Below, piece by piece: positions 22,901 to 35,738 of a DNA stretch of 64,000 nt. This DNA is from Phanerochaete sordida (lineage: Eukaryota > Basidiomycota > Agaricomycetes > Polyporales > Phanerochaetaceae). Location: positions 310,001-374,000 of the forward strand of contig BPQB01000015.1 of assembly GCA_019973155.2 (NCBI GenBank), written 5' to 3'. The position numbers and the translations under genes are program-made. The notes under the pieces were generated by a model that was not told the DNA's origin, made no database searches, and worked only from the letters and a program-made list of their open reading frames with translations. How positions within the stretch are numbered: the stretch's first letter is position 1; each line of letters begins with the position of its first letter.

Positions 22901-25640
22901 GTTGCGAGGCCAGGTACGTCCCGTCAGTAGCGGCTCAGTGTGCTCGCGCTGACATCCGCGTTCGCAGTGTACTGTAATTGCATCGTTACGGTGGGACCTC
23001 ATGAACGCCGGTGTGCGGGAACGTCGTACTACTACAAAGCACAACCCTTGGCTGTCCCGTCGGCTCAACTCTGGCTGCGAAGGAGACGTGGAATGCGGGC
23101 GAATAGAGGCTGTAGTGGGTGGAGTTTGGCAGCCATCAGGGACAACGAGCCGTCCCCTTGAACGAGCCAGTGGTATGTGGGCATGTTTGGTTCACGCCAT
23201 CCGCGCTTTGACAGACGTTCTGTTCAGCGCTGTGAAACACCACCGAAGACATTGTTTCGACCTCAGTCTCCCGAGCCAAATTGATACTATAAATCCGACT
23301 CAAATGGACATTCGAGACAGCTTTGGGCGAGAGCTCGCGCGGGAATCGTGCAAAGAGATCCGGATCTTCGAGCAGCTTTTCGCTCTGCGCACTCGTCGCG
23401 CGCACGATACGCTCGCGCTAACGAAATGCATCCCTGGCAAGTGCTTGAGCGCGGTAGAGACGTAGTTGGTGGGGGACGTCGAGCAGGATCCTGCCAGGAC
23501 TAGGCTTGGCCGTCGGTTCTTCGGAAGTGCGGCTATCCGAATGCCTGCGCAGTTATGCAGACGTTGGGAGGCAGATATTGGTGCAAGGGAAGGAACAGGA
23601 TCGCGTCGGCTCGCCGGGCAGCAAAGGAGGCGCTTCCGGATCGGCATGAGGTGTTCGCAGACGGAGTGCAGGCATTGAATTCTCGTACAGGCTCACTGGA
23701 GAGGCTGATCTTGGAGATGTTCAACTGCGAAGCGGGGCAGTCGACTTACACATGAGGTTATGTCCACTCGTTGAATTGCGTTTCACGCCGCCGGGTATGC
23801 TGCCGGGCGTATTTGCAAGCGTAGCTTCCATCTGCTATTACCGTAGCAGAGCCTCCTTAGTTACTGCTGGGTATGATAGATTCGAGCGCGCACCTGGAGC
23901 CAGCTCGCCTCTGCTGCTCACCCCTCGCCCTCGTTCCTGCAGCGCATCGACTCCTTGTCAAAGCCGAATATCAAGGGCTGTCGTCCAAGCACAACCTGTG
24001 CTAGCTGAGGCCCATGGCTTTGACGATCGACGCAGCAGCCAACGCCCCGCGGGCACCGCCTGGGGAAACAAACTTCTGCGTTGTGATGGTGGATGTGAAC
24101 AGGATGTACCCCACGGACTGGGCGCGTAGAGATTCATGAGGGATATGGAGGATTACATAACGCTTCGGATAATACTGTGCTCGAAAGAAGTGGATTGGGA
24201 AAGGCCAGTTGGACGAAGCAGGGATCGGACGTTGTCAGGCAGTGTCGCGGAGCGTCGGCGGGATCGAGCGGGTCGGCGCGGGGTGCGAGCTCGGAGTCAG
24301 AAGATAAAGCGTTGCTGGGCGCTTGACGACGCGCCTTTCCCGTTTCGTCGCAAAGGCGGCCTTCGTCCTAGACGTGTTCGCGAGTGAGCTCGCATGCACG
24401 GAAATCCGCCTGTCGAAAGTACGCCTGATGCCTCTAAGGCAGTCAGAGTGGACCATTCTGACGACCGCAGATCGATAACACAGGCGAGATGAATTCATTC
24501 AGCAAGCAGCACTGGAGCCATCACTTCGACCGCCTCGGTGAGCGACGGAGCAGCGACACGGAGATTTTTCATTGGCCCGCTATCAAGTAACATTCTCGAG
24601 AAACGATGCACCAGCAAGCTATGTCGTCTCAACACCGAGCGTCTGGTCTGCCCATGAACCTTTTACTGTTCCTCCCAACCCGCCTTCTTCTGCAAGAATC
24701 CTAAATTCGCCACCCACACTTAGAATGCTTCCCACCGGAATTCACAAGACGTCTCAACGCCGCAAATAGTGGCCTGTAGTGTGCGGTTATGTTGAGGAGC
24801 TCAGCAGGCTTCCTTGGCAGCAGCGGATGAACTTGGGCAGTCAAGGTGCGCATACTCGCATGTATGGCTCTTCGCGCGTTCTGACCTGAGTCGCTGCCCA
24901 GACGAGACCCAAATGTTGTCTCATTGCCCTTCTCGGGAGTCGGCATAGGCCGTCACCCCGTCCCACTGCCCGTCATGAGCGTATCTCAGACCAACGACAC
25001 GGGCTCCTCGATGAGAATCGACCGGCTGCTCCAACCCGAGAACGATTTCATGCGTGACGCACCTGCGTACACAGAATGCGCGCAGCCGCTCACGTCTGTC
25101 CTTGCCTTACATCCTCGTCCTTCGTCCTTCCGTTCTCATCTCTTCCGCGTTGTGAAATGTCCTCGCGCTGACCCCCATGTGCACCCAAGGGTCTCAGCAA
25201 AACTCTCCCGGCCCGTGTCCATCCCAATCAAGCTGCATTGCCTCCATCTACCCGTACTTCCTTCCATCTATCCTGGCGACTTTTCCGTCATCTGCAGCGT
25301 CAGCAGCGCCCTCAGCGAGTCGACACGCCAGCACGCTCGCAGAGAAGCAATCTCAACGATAGGGCGTTGTCACAGTCGTACAACCACCCTTACCCAAATA
25401 CTGCTTGCCATCCCGGATGCTCTGCTGGTGCATCGGTCTCGCTCTCGCCGGTCTTCCCGGTCCCGCCATCGCCGACCGTGGCGCTCGGCCCTCGGCAGCA
25501 TATCAAAGCTGCTCTCAGTCTGGATCCGCCGCCCGGCATAGCAGCGCGAGACGCAGCTGCCAAAGCAGAGACGCAAGGCGTGAAGCAGAGCAGAGACAGC
25601 GATTTTCGCGTTTGCTACGAAGCATAAGCCATACCCGCGG
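22901..25640. other. Block 2-specific stretch without recognised genes
   Basis: No counterpart in block 1, where the family X fragment occupies the same place. Open frames such as 24924-25541 (+) have no recognisable motif and a composition like random GC-rich DNA. I could not find the P-loop exon of the helicase here. Confidence 0.4.
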
Positions 25641-25644
25641 CTCC

Positions 25645-26855
25645 CACCACGCCCTCAGGTCCCTCCGGATTGTCCGTACCGCCGCTCAACACCAGCTCAA
25701 CGCCTTCCGAGTCATCGTGTCAGCGTGTATCACGCCTTCATACGTGCACGCCATCGGGATAGAACGAGAGTACTTTGCACACATCTTCCGCGACGAGGCC
25801 GGACAGGCGACCCAGCCTGAGGTCATAACCGCGGTCAAGAGCATGGCGGATGCTCACACGAACATCCTCCTCTCCGGCGGTTCCACGCAGCTGGGGTCCG
25901 TCATCCATTCGACCGTCCTGCACGGACTTGGCATTGACAAGAGCTATTTCAAGCGCGTAATGGAGCACGAGGGCCTCGGGCATCCGCGGCGGGAGTGCTG
26001 CATGTACGTCGATTTCGGGCATTGTCGCGATGTACTCTGCTGATGTCTGAGCTGCCCTAGTGTCATGAAATTGATGCGGAATCTACGCTCGCACCTGACA
26101 ATACGCAAGTCCTCCCGCGAGCAGTTCTACAAAATATGCTCCAGCCGTGTAGCGACCAGCCATCATCAACACCCATGCCGACTCTCCGACTCTCTCCAAT
26201 CCAAAAGTCCCGGTTGTCTTCCACGCCTTGGCTGAGCAGGACGCCTGAGGCATTATCTTCATAGTACTTCAACTCTTTGCAGGTATGGCAGCTCAAGGCA
26301 ATGTAGCACCGCTGTGCTCTTATCATCAATTCCAGGTCAGTGAGCTACCACTCGTTTGCTGACTTTGCCTGTGCTAACAGGACAACTCGTAGGAGATTTG
26401 GACATCATTATTGTTCATCCGGAAGTCGCACAAGTTCTCAAGACTAGAGCTGGTCTGCGAGGCATCGCAGACGACGTCAAAGTCATAAGTGTGGAGGAGC
26501 TACAACACCAGGTGCGCCACTGAGTGCTTCACTTGTCTACGATGTCCTAACACCGCGTTAGGAGCGCCGCGCGATAATCCTGTCTACCGTGCGTAGTAGC
26601 CGTGAGCTGATTGACTATGATTTCATGCATACTCTCGGCTCTTGGAAAATCTGCGTGGGATGAATGGTACGCTTGGAACACTTCTGCTCGTGAGCAGAGC
26701 CTGACGTACCGCTGCAGTCGTGATCACTCGTGCTCAGGCGCTGCTCATCGACAACGGAGACCCAGACGTCCTCTCGGTCGACCATCTGCGGCGAAAATCC
26801 ATGGACTCAACGAGGGTGAATGGCGCGGCGAGGCACCCGCCTGGGAACGTTAGAC
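25645..26855 (+). pseudogene. Mov10/SDE3-like RNA helicase remnant, block 2
   Basis: SF1 RNA helicase core, better kept than in block 1. In one open frame to 26043: HQLNAFRVIVSACI, then HIFRDEAGQATQPEVITAVK (Walker B/motif II, DEAG type), LSGGSTQLGSVI (motif III; normally GDPxQLG), LGIDKSYFKRVMEHEGL. After an intron, KLMRNLRSHLTIRKS (motif IV, about 26065-26110). A further exon (26394-26510) has DIIIVHPEVAQVLKTRAGL and VISVEELQHQ, followed after a 50-bp intron by ERRAIILSTVRSSRELIDYD (motifs V-VI), then ITRAQALLIDNGDPDVLSVDHL. In-frame stops and shifts occur after 26200 and near 26660. No N-terminal or P-loop exon is visible, so it is a pseudogene. Confidence 0.8.
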
Positions 26856-27224
26856 ACATCGCCCGCACGGTGTTTGTCCTTCCGACCCGTGCTCCTTTAA
26901 GGGCTGTAGCGTCTGTCTGTCAGTGATACATGCAGTAAAGCCATGGTCTGCATATCCTAAATTTTAACGTCGCGAATACACCGTATCACCTTGAAGCGTG
27001 AGATAGGATTTCGTAGAGGTAAACCGACCAAGCGCTTCCCGCTAAGCTCGCAAATTGCTAATGCATTCGAACCGCCGGCGTGGATACTATTCTGGGAACG
27101 TGCCCGCATCGTGTATCTCCGCACGCACTCTGCCTCCTTCACTCAACACCTCCCCGTTCCCACTTTCTTCTGACACGAACACTCTCCTTTTTCGTTCACC
27201 CCAAATACCGCTTGGCCAGTTAGA
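26856..27224 (+). promoter_or_regulatory. Spacer upstream of Sey1 B
   Basis: No gene. Homologous to 6791-7118. No TATA box stands out. Confidence 0.4.
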
Positions 27225-30146
27225 ATGGCGGGCATCCGTATGTTTTTATTGAGGTTGATAGCGTGCAGCGACTGACGCACAACATGGCAGAACTGCGCGA
27301 ACCCACCATCCTGGACGACCTTTCAGTACGCACTGCAGCGTTGGACGCTGAAAGCTTTGAGCTCGTTCAGATTATCAACGACAAGAAGCAGTTTATGTCA
27401 GTTTAAACCTCATCTCGTTGCTGTATTTCATACATGCTCAAAGGTCCATGAGACAGCCCAGAGCTGCCCAAGCAGATTGAACGCTGGGGCCTTTACGATG
27501 CAGGTTTCGACTACAATATACTCGCTGTTGTTGGGTCCCAGTCCACAGGAAAAAGTGCGCTCATGCTGCGAAGCGTGTGCGACCGCTCTAACGTCCCATG
27601 AGTTAGGCACCCTACTCAACCGGCTTTTTGGGACCAACTTCGACGTCATGGACGAGGCACGGCGGCGGCAGACTACCAAAGGTGAGCCTAGCCTGCATGC
27701 TTGCGCTTGCGATCCTGTAAGGCTCAACCTCCCTATAGGCATTTGAATGTGCCGCAGTAAGGGCATGAATACCATGGTGATCGATGTGGAGGGCACGGAT
27801 GGGCGTGAACGCGGCGAAGACCAGGTACGTACCTGATAGCTTGGGTGCCTTCATACAGATCGTTCACCCTGTCTCGCTGGCCGCACCAGGAGTTTGAACG
27901 GAAATCTACATTGTTCTCGCTTGCGGCCTCGGAAGTCTTGATCGTCAATCTGTGGGAGAACCAGGTCGGCCTATACCAGGGCGCGAACATGGTCTTACTC
28001 AAGACCGTTTTCGAAGTTCACTTGAGTCTGTTCGGGAACAAGACGGTCGACAGGTTTGTGCCTCGCTGCTGAGAACTGGCAAAATGCTCACGCGGTCCGC
28101 GGCAGTCGGAATCAGCGCACCTTGCTCCTCTTCGTCATTCGAGACCACATCGGGACGACGCCACTGGCCGATCTGCAAGAAACGCTGTCCGCTGACATGC
28201 AGAACATTTGGGCCTCCTTGTCAAAGCCATCAGACGTCGGGAAGCATCAGCTGTCAGACTACTTCGACATGTCCTTCGCCACCCTTTCACACAAGATCTT
28301 CGCTGCCGAACAGTTCGAATCAGACGTTCAAGAGCTCCGCAAGCGTTTCATGGACAAGGGCAGGGATGATTATGTCTTCCAGAGAGCGTACCACAAGCGC
28401 ATTCCCGCTGACGGCGTCGCCTTGTATATGGAGAGCATCTGGGTACGTTGGGCGTTCACCGTGCCTTGATTGCGAAGTCTTACGCATCTTCTCTCTAGGC
28501 GCAGGTTCAGATGAACAAAGATCTTGACCTTCCCACCCAGCAAGAGCTTTTGGCCCAGTTTCGCTGCGACGAAATTTCGGCCGTCGCACTATCCGAATTC
28601 AACGTGCAAGTAAAGTCTCAAAAGCAGCCTGTGGAGACGGGCAGAGTAGTGGAGGGCTTAGGTACTATGATGCGGACCTGGCGTTCGTCCGCGTTGGGTA
28701 CGTCTCCCCACTTGACTCGTATATACATAACGTAACATCCGCACGCAGAGCGCTATGACCGCGATGCATCGCGCTACCATCCGGGCGTGTACGAGCGCAA
28801 GCGCGGGGACCTAGTCGGCGTTCTTGACTCCGCACTTTCGCCACTCTTCCTCGGCCAGCTCAAGAACCTGCACAAGACATGCCTCACGCAGTTTGAGAGG
28901 GAGATGCACGAATGTACGCGCGGTGAAGACTACAACTTTGCCGAAATTTCTATGGCAGCGCGTGAACACTGCGAAGCGGCGTTCTGTGCGGGTGCACGCG
29001 AGGCCGTCCCGGCCAAGGACGAGGAGGCTGCGCAGTGGACATTCGACGGCGAGTCCACGCTTCTCCGTGAAGATATGAGCAGTGTCGCAGACCAGTGCAG
29101 GCGGGAGGAGACCAAGAAGATGATTGATGCAATTGAGGTGACCCTTCTCAAACAAACCCTGCATGTCGTGGGAACTTAGCTATCAATATACAGAGAAACT
29201 TCAAGAGGCAAATTCTCGATCCGATAGAAGCTCATCTCAGAATGCCGACGCCAAAAATGTGGGACGAGATTCTGCTCGTATTCCGCACAACCCTCGGTGG
29301 GGCAGAGGCTGCCTACATTGCAAAGGCGAAAAGTGCGTCTGACGTGTTGATGACTACCTAACAGCGGCTCACAAGGGCAATGCAGACCTTGACTGCACTG
29401 AGACCGAAAATTTGACTGCTCTGTCTACACTCCGGAAGAACGCATGGCTGGTTTTCCGCACCAAGGTCGACGAGCAGACTACAGACCAGAACTTTCTTGT
29501 CAAGCTACGGATGTACTTCGAAGAGCGCTTCCGATGCGATGAGAGAGGCGTCCCGCGGGTGTGGACATCGCACGACGACATCGACGGCACATTCCAAAGG
29601 GCGCGCGACGAGACCCTCGCGCTTGTCACGCTCTACTCAAAGATTTCCCCTGTCGACGGGTCGCTGGCATGGGCCCTCCCGGACGTTCCGGTGGACGCGC
29701 TCGCATCAAGTGATGAAGACTTCGATTTTGCGGCGTCGCTGACTGTGTTTAGCCAAGCTAAGGCGTTAGACCTCGCCGCAGCCTTTCGGAAGGACGCGGA
29801 GGCGTTTTACGTCGAGGCTAAGCGGAGCACAGTCGCAAGCGCCACGCGGGTGCCGCGCTGGATGTACGGCCTGGTCGCCATCCTGGGCTGGAACGAGGCG
29901 ATGTTCTTCCTTTTCAATCCTGTCTACCTTGTGTCTATGCTCTTCATTGCAGTGATACGCTGCATCATGATCAGGCTCGGTCTTGTAGACCCTGTGGCGC
30001 AGGCTGCCCGCACGACGGTGCGCGCGGTGGAGAACCGCTTCCGCGGGCACGTCGTGCAGGCGGTCGCATGGCATGGCGGCCCCGTGCCGGCGCTCGAGGA
30101 TTCACAAACCGTTGGCGACGAAGACCACGGCGTGCACCGTGACTAG
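27225..30146 (+). pseudogene. SEY1: Sey1, copy B, nonsense mutant
   Basis: Same ten-exon structure as copy A: 27225 or 27284-27396, 27457-27554, 27607-27681, 27739-27824, 27890-28053, 28106-28442, 28499-28697, 28749-29137, 29194-29332, 29386-30146. Two lesions are visible. Two extra bases in exon 1, right after ATGGCGGGCATCCGTATG, shift the frame; an in-frame ATG at 27284 could replace that start. TGA at 27744-27746 stands where copy A has the Trp codon of the GIWMCRG segment, between the switch and G3 (DVEGTDGRE). The intron 3 donor broken in copy A is intact here. The rest, including GSQSTGK(S), RDHIG and the membrane hairpin (VPRWMYGLVAILGW), is open to the stop, so inactivation is recent. 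Confidence 0.85.
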
Positions 30147-30591
30147 CAGTGGAGGGCCGTGCTTTGTAATACACAGACGAGGAGACAGGAATATGTTTAC
30201 TAGAATATCCACGAGTTCGATGGTCGTCGGCCGCCTCTGTGCCCTAATAGTCACGTAAATTGAGGGACGCCTCAATGTCCTTCCAAGGATTGTGGATGAT
30301 GGTCCCTGTCTCGTTCGCATCCGACGCTCTCAGCGTCAGAGCTCGTGCGCTGAGGCGCGATTGAGCGTCGGACATCGCAAGAGCAATTTCTGGGTTCTGA
30401 ACTGCGGACGATCTTCCTGGCTTCAATGTCCGTGGCAGGGAGGTCCGGCCGGCGCCTGCGGGCATTCTAGAATGAGAACGAAGGTTCATGAGCGGCACTA
30501 AGTAGTATAAGTACAGCTCATGCACAGCCCATCACCGAGTCATTACCCAGATCCCACCCTCAAGTGCCCTCAAGCACTCCCAGCTGCACCA
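30147..30591 (+). promoter_or_regulatory. Sey1 B to Smr C spacer with TATA box
   Basis: No gene. TATAAG at 30506-30511 is 86 bases before the Smr C start. The stretch is homologous to 156-568, which defines one repeat-unit boundary. Confidence 0.55.
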
Positions 30592-31504
30592 ATGAGTATC
30601 CTCGACGCCGTTTTCCGCGGCCTAGCGTATGTCATATGCTGCTTACGCCCCGACCGCCCGTCGCAAGATGTGCATCCTCCACCCTTCTACGACGAGCCAA
30701 CGCAGACCCAGCAGCCGCCGCGGCGCCCTAGCACTCTTCAGCCATCCCCCGCTGCCCCTTTGATTCCGCAGCCCCCGTGCATGCCCGAGGGCCGCCCCAC
30801 TGCTCCGTCAGTGTCGCAGCCCTCGCGCAGGCACGGGGGCCGCCCCGAACACCGTCCCAAGCATCGTCCCAAGCACCATCCAGAGCACCCGCGCCACGCC
30901 CACAGCACGAGTCGCGGACGCATTGTGAGTCATGTACCACGTGCCCGGCGTACCCTGACCGCGGGGCGGCGCAGGGCCTGAATCAGATCAACCTTGCGAA
31001 CCCGCACTGCGCGGGGCTGCGCACACGCGCGAACGCAGAGCGCAGCGCGGAGGCCATGGCTATGCAGGCGAGCCGCGAGGCGTACCAGTGCGGCCGAGAT
31101 GCGGCGGTTGGATGAGGAAGCAGCCGAGTGGATATTCGCCAGTGCGTATACACAGAACGGGGTAGTGATAGGCGTGCTGAAACTCATGTGGGTAGTGAAC
31201 AACGCGAACAGAAAGTCCGGCGAGGTGGAAGTGCACGGGCTCTACGTCAAGGAGGCAATTAAGTACACGAAGCTTGCCGTCGAAGAAGCCAAGGCTCGTG
31301 GAGACTCCAAGTTGCGCATCATTGTCGGTGAGTATTCGTGCTCAATGCCATGGCACACCCTTTGACCCTGCATCTAGGCAAGGGTCTGCACTCCGAGGGA
31401 GGCGCAGCAAAGATCAAGCCCGCTATCCACGGCCTCATGCAGAAGCATCTCGTTGGCCGTGACAGGAGCGCAGGCAATGTGCTACGCCCCGTCAACCAAG
31501 CTTG
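30592..31504 (+). pseudogene. DUF1771-Smr protein, copy C, decayed
   Basis: It starts like copy A (MSILDAVFRGLAYVICCLRP), with a shorter Pro-rich part and no 33-residue repeats. A 4-base deletion near 30945, relative to copy A, shifts the frame (the first frame stops at 30981). Around 31090 about 50 bases encoding the middle of DUF1771 are gone. The Smr core is still readable (EVEVHGLYVKEA; IIVGKGLHSEGG) with splice sites like copy A. About 20 codons are deleted before the end, removing the last strand, yet the final LRPVNQA is kept. Clearly a pseudogene derived from a copy A-like gene. Confidence 0.8.
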
Positions 31505-32630
31505 AGCACGGTCCCTGATACGACGATTTATGTCAGTTATTACCTTGTGCTTGTTTTACGGTGCTCGAGGATACTAACATGACCATGTTTGTAGGACCTC
31601 GACTGAATTCTACTGGATTGTGCTCATGTAATTCATACTACACTTTTTCAAGCAAACATCTACGACGTGTGGCTTGAATATATGCCCCTGGAGTCACAAC
31701 GCTACGAGCGCAGGGTACAATGAGCTGGCTCAGCCCGATCCTGCGCAACGGCGAACGGCGACGCTCTGGCTGTGGTCGCGCCGTGTGCGCAGCCGCCGCG
31801 AATGCCAGGCCGATGGTGTGTGTTCTCCGTGCTGCTTGAGCAGCGGTACAGTAGGCTGCCTTTGTCGAGGGTTGCCAAACAAGGTTCGACATATGCCAGA
31901 TCAGGCATGTCTTGATTGCGTAAGCAGCGCTTGCGCGCCCGTGCAGGTCGCTCGCGCTTTCGAGCGGCCGTTCCCTTTGCATTCCCGCACCGCCTCGACT
32001 TTGCCCGTGTACATGTCTCCTCTGCCCTTCCTTCCGTTGCTGTGCACAGTATCATCACTGGCGCAGGCTGTCGCGCACGCCCTGCCCTTTCGAACATCGC
32101 CTGAACAGCATGGTTGACGCAACCACATCGCAGAAAGGGGAGAGCGGGACGTTACGAACAATGGAGAGCTTGAGGAAATATGGTGCGCCGATACTATCAC
32201 TGAGATCTTTGGGAAGGGCTAATTGTCGTAGCGCTGCCTCCGTTTGGCGTAGGATTCGACAAAGACATCGAAGACATTGCATGTATTCCAATTGCACAGC
32301 GCGCCAGCAGGGTCACAGGCAAGTTGCGCCAGGGGTGCAAAGGATGTGTCGACGCTATATCTTGCACTCTAGAACCTCCGATTTGCGCCCGCGCACTACA
32401 CATCGACAGTACACTTCCCGCGACCAGATGCAGCCTCCACCAACAGCCAAACGCCCCACCATTCAAGACGATCCTACGACGTCATGTCGTCGCACGCTAG
32501 ATAAATACAAGAGCTGGGTCATGCTCACAACACTCAACGTGATGCTGTTCGGATGATGGATCGTACACAGACTTCGGCTCGCTCATAATTCGCTCCTGAT
32601 TCCCTCTGCTTCTTGCTTATCTCCACCGTC
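31505..32630. other. 3' flank of Smr C
   Basis: The first 120 bases nearly duplicate 1843-1960. From about 31690 the sequence follows the flank of Smr B (12790 on), including the conserved minus-strand stretch at 31850-31960, here with a frame-shifting deletion relative to 12866-13192. After about 32100 I see nothing supportable. Confidence 0.45.
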
Positions 32631-33825
32631 GTCGCCCGTGTACCTCGGTCCGACCATCATGGTCCATCCCAGCCATAACACCCCGGGACCTGGGCTCGCC
32701 CTATACCGACGCGGACGACCGCGCCTACCCACCGCCTGCGGTGTCGAACGCAGAATGAGGAGCCGTGAAGCCCGCGATCACAGACCGAATTGTGGCTCAG
32801 TCGTGCGTCTATTACACTGGCCCGCTCATCCCTCTCTTGACTCGCGGTGCCAGTCTACTACCCGCGCAGCGTGGGCATACACATTCCCGAGGGCTTACGA
32901 AGGTCATGTGCTGGCGACCGCAGCGCCGAAAGCGTAGGTTTCAAAACGTAATAAAGGCACAAAGCAGGGGAGAGGCGAAAGCGAGGATAAGACGAGCGCG
33001 GGGGAAGTCGAGGAGGTCTCATGACAGCGGCTTGTGCGATGCACAGGAGCTGTCTTTGAGGCCAAGCAGCCCGTGTCATTTTCATTCTCATAACTATGCG
33101 GCCTGGACGTCCATTGGAGGCCAGACATGGAATGACTCCACGGCGACATCTTGTACGTACCGCACTTGCTACTGAACTTGGAGCTGCATTGACGCTGCCA
33201 TAGTTCGATCATTCGGCCGTGCGCCAACAGATTGGAAAGGTCCATTCAGATCTCGGTTGAGATTGTGTGAGCTTCCACAGCGAGAATAGTAGCTCGTCGT
33301 CGTCGCTGACTCGCCCATCTAGGGCGCGGCTTTCGGCCCTACCAGCATCTACAAGTCAGGATATCTCGCCAAACGACCCACGTCGTACTCTGACCTGGCG
33401 TCGTCCAGCGCGCATCACATTCGCTGCCCTTGTCCTCTGCAAGCCCAGTATTCAAATCTTCATCGAGGAGTCGTCGCTTGGAATCTCGAAGGTCCGCCAG
33501 GCGCAGATCGAGCTGCCAAACGAGTCTGCGCCCTGGCTTCACAATGTCATCCTTTTCGTCCGCTCTGCGGTGGCCTTCCGCTCTCCGTCCATCGTCATCT
33601 CCAACCCATATCTGAAATCACCTCTCCAGCCCGTCTCGTATTGTCAGTACCCGCCGAATCCAGCGCTCCGACGTGTCTGCAGGCGACTTTCACAAACCCC
33701 GTGGGCCCTCCGCAGCGGTAATTCCAAGCGACCCTCAGCACGTCGAAGTTCTACAACGTCACGACGTCACTCCACATTTCCTGTGAGGCGCACGCGCCGA
33801 GCGTCGCGTCTACGACGCATACCTA

Positions 33826-33930
33826 TGGCGTACCATTTGTCAAAAAATAGGCGCCGCATTCAACTCGATACTTACCGGATTGAATACCCATTCCAGGCCG
33901 TCGTAATCGTGTTACTTACCGTAATCGTGA
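33826..33930 (+). repeat. Left terminal inverted repeat
   Basis: Pairs with 35739-35844 in inverted orientation. The outer 15 bases are identical. Confidence 0.8.
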
Positions 33931-35738
33931 CTTCGCCATCCCGGCAAGTAACGCTTCCTCGTTCCGCCCGCTTCTCCTCTGCCCACCTGCAAGGTCCATG
34001 AGCCCGCACATTGTTTTTGACATCCTTGTAAAAGTGTAAGTAGTCAAATATATACACATAGCCTGTGATACCGTGCTGCGTCCCTTGGCGTCGAGGTGCG
34101 AAGTGACCCTGAGCGATAGAACCCCGTGCACTCTTTACCGCCTAATGACACCAAATTGAAGGGGCGGCCACGATACTTAGATTCGGCGTGGCCTTTATCA
34201 CGAACTTGTCACGAGCCACCTTTCTGCGCCTCCTTCACGCGTGAACGCCACCGCAGGACGTCCTCTGCCGCTTGTTAGACCCAGGGGCAGCCTACTTACT
34301 GCGTTCAGCGCTGACCTAGACATAGCATATATAAATTAATGCTTGATCATCCGAGGCGACTTCTACGATGCATGCAGGGAGGCAAAACGCGCGACGAGTA
34401 TGTACTATGCGTGCATCCCCGATGCTCTGCGCGGAGCCGGACGCTTGGTGTGGGGTTATGTGCGAGATGGGGGAGACGGTGAAGGCGCACCGCGTCGTCG
34501 ATGAGTACCGCGCGGCCGTGCGCGTACGTTGTGAGACAGACGATAGAGCTGAACGCCCACTTCGAGGGCGCAGGGATGCGCTGTCGGCCCCATAGCGTCA
34601 GAATTATCCCAGAAATATCGCGGGAGGGACTAATGTCAACGAGAGCGTGCGCATCCGGCACCTGCCCAGCATAGGGTGCATGGAGTCGGAGCTCATCCTG
34701 CAAGACGATATCGACTCACGGGTCGGCTTGCACTGTACCACTGCGTTTGGGGGACGAGAAGAGTGCTGCGCAGCTGATTATGATGCCACGCGCGATAGGG
34801 TAGCACATGAAATCCTGCGCACATCGTCAGAAGCCGGACAAGGAGGAGAACGTAATGGGCAAGAGCGAACCTTGTTCTTGCCGGAGAACTGTAGGTAGTG
34901 GATATTGTCAGCGGCACTGGTCCACACATAGATCAGTACAGACTCACATAGATGGGTATGCGAGTGTACTACGGCCTGGTGTTGCCTTGGCGAGGTCTTA
35001 GGTTGTGGTGACCCCGCGGTAAACATACCGACTGGTCTACGTCGGCGCACTCAATCCCACCCGCGCCAACGAGGAGGTCGCGTCATGGTTGTGCGTCCAT
35101 GAAGTGTAGCGTCACGGCACCCAAGGGACCGTCGCTGTAGCCGGCGACGGATGCGGATGCGAAGGTGCGTGCAGTGGTGCAGCTGGATGTGGTAGAAGCG
35201 TAAGGCGAGCAGGTCCGCGCGGTGGAAGCTCTGGAGCGCTGCTGCCTGACGGTCAGTGCAGGCTCGACGACGCGAGATCGAGAGCTTAGCGAAGCGGGTG
35301 AGTACATCTGCGCGGGGTTAAAGTATTAGCGAGTGGGCAATAATAGCGCGGAAGGGGCGCACCGCACGACACCAGCGGGCGGAGATCGTCTGCACGCGCG
35401 AGAACGCGCGTCCTCTGCCATATGCGCGGCCACAATCGGATGTCTCCTCCGACCTGCGCGAACGCTGATTCGCACTCGTAGATGCCGACGGCGACGTCCA
35501 CTGCTCTTGGCCAGCGCGATAGCAAAACTAGGCTCAATCGAGCCGTGCGATGCAGCCGGGCTCGGGGTCCGTGCCTTTCGACGAGCTCCTCGCTGCGCTG
35601 GCGAGTGTCCCGCCGCTGCCCAAAGGGGAATATTTGTCTGCCAATGTGTTTAGCGAGAAATGGCGCGTCAGACCAATGTCATACATACGAGGAAAGCTGG
35701 TGCGCGGAATCATGAAGCAGCTTGCCGGAATCGTAAAC

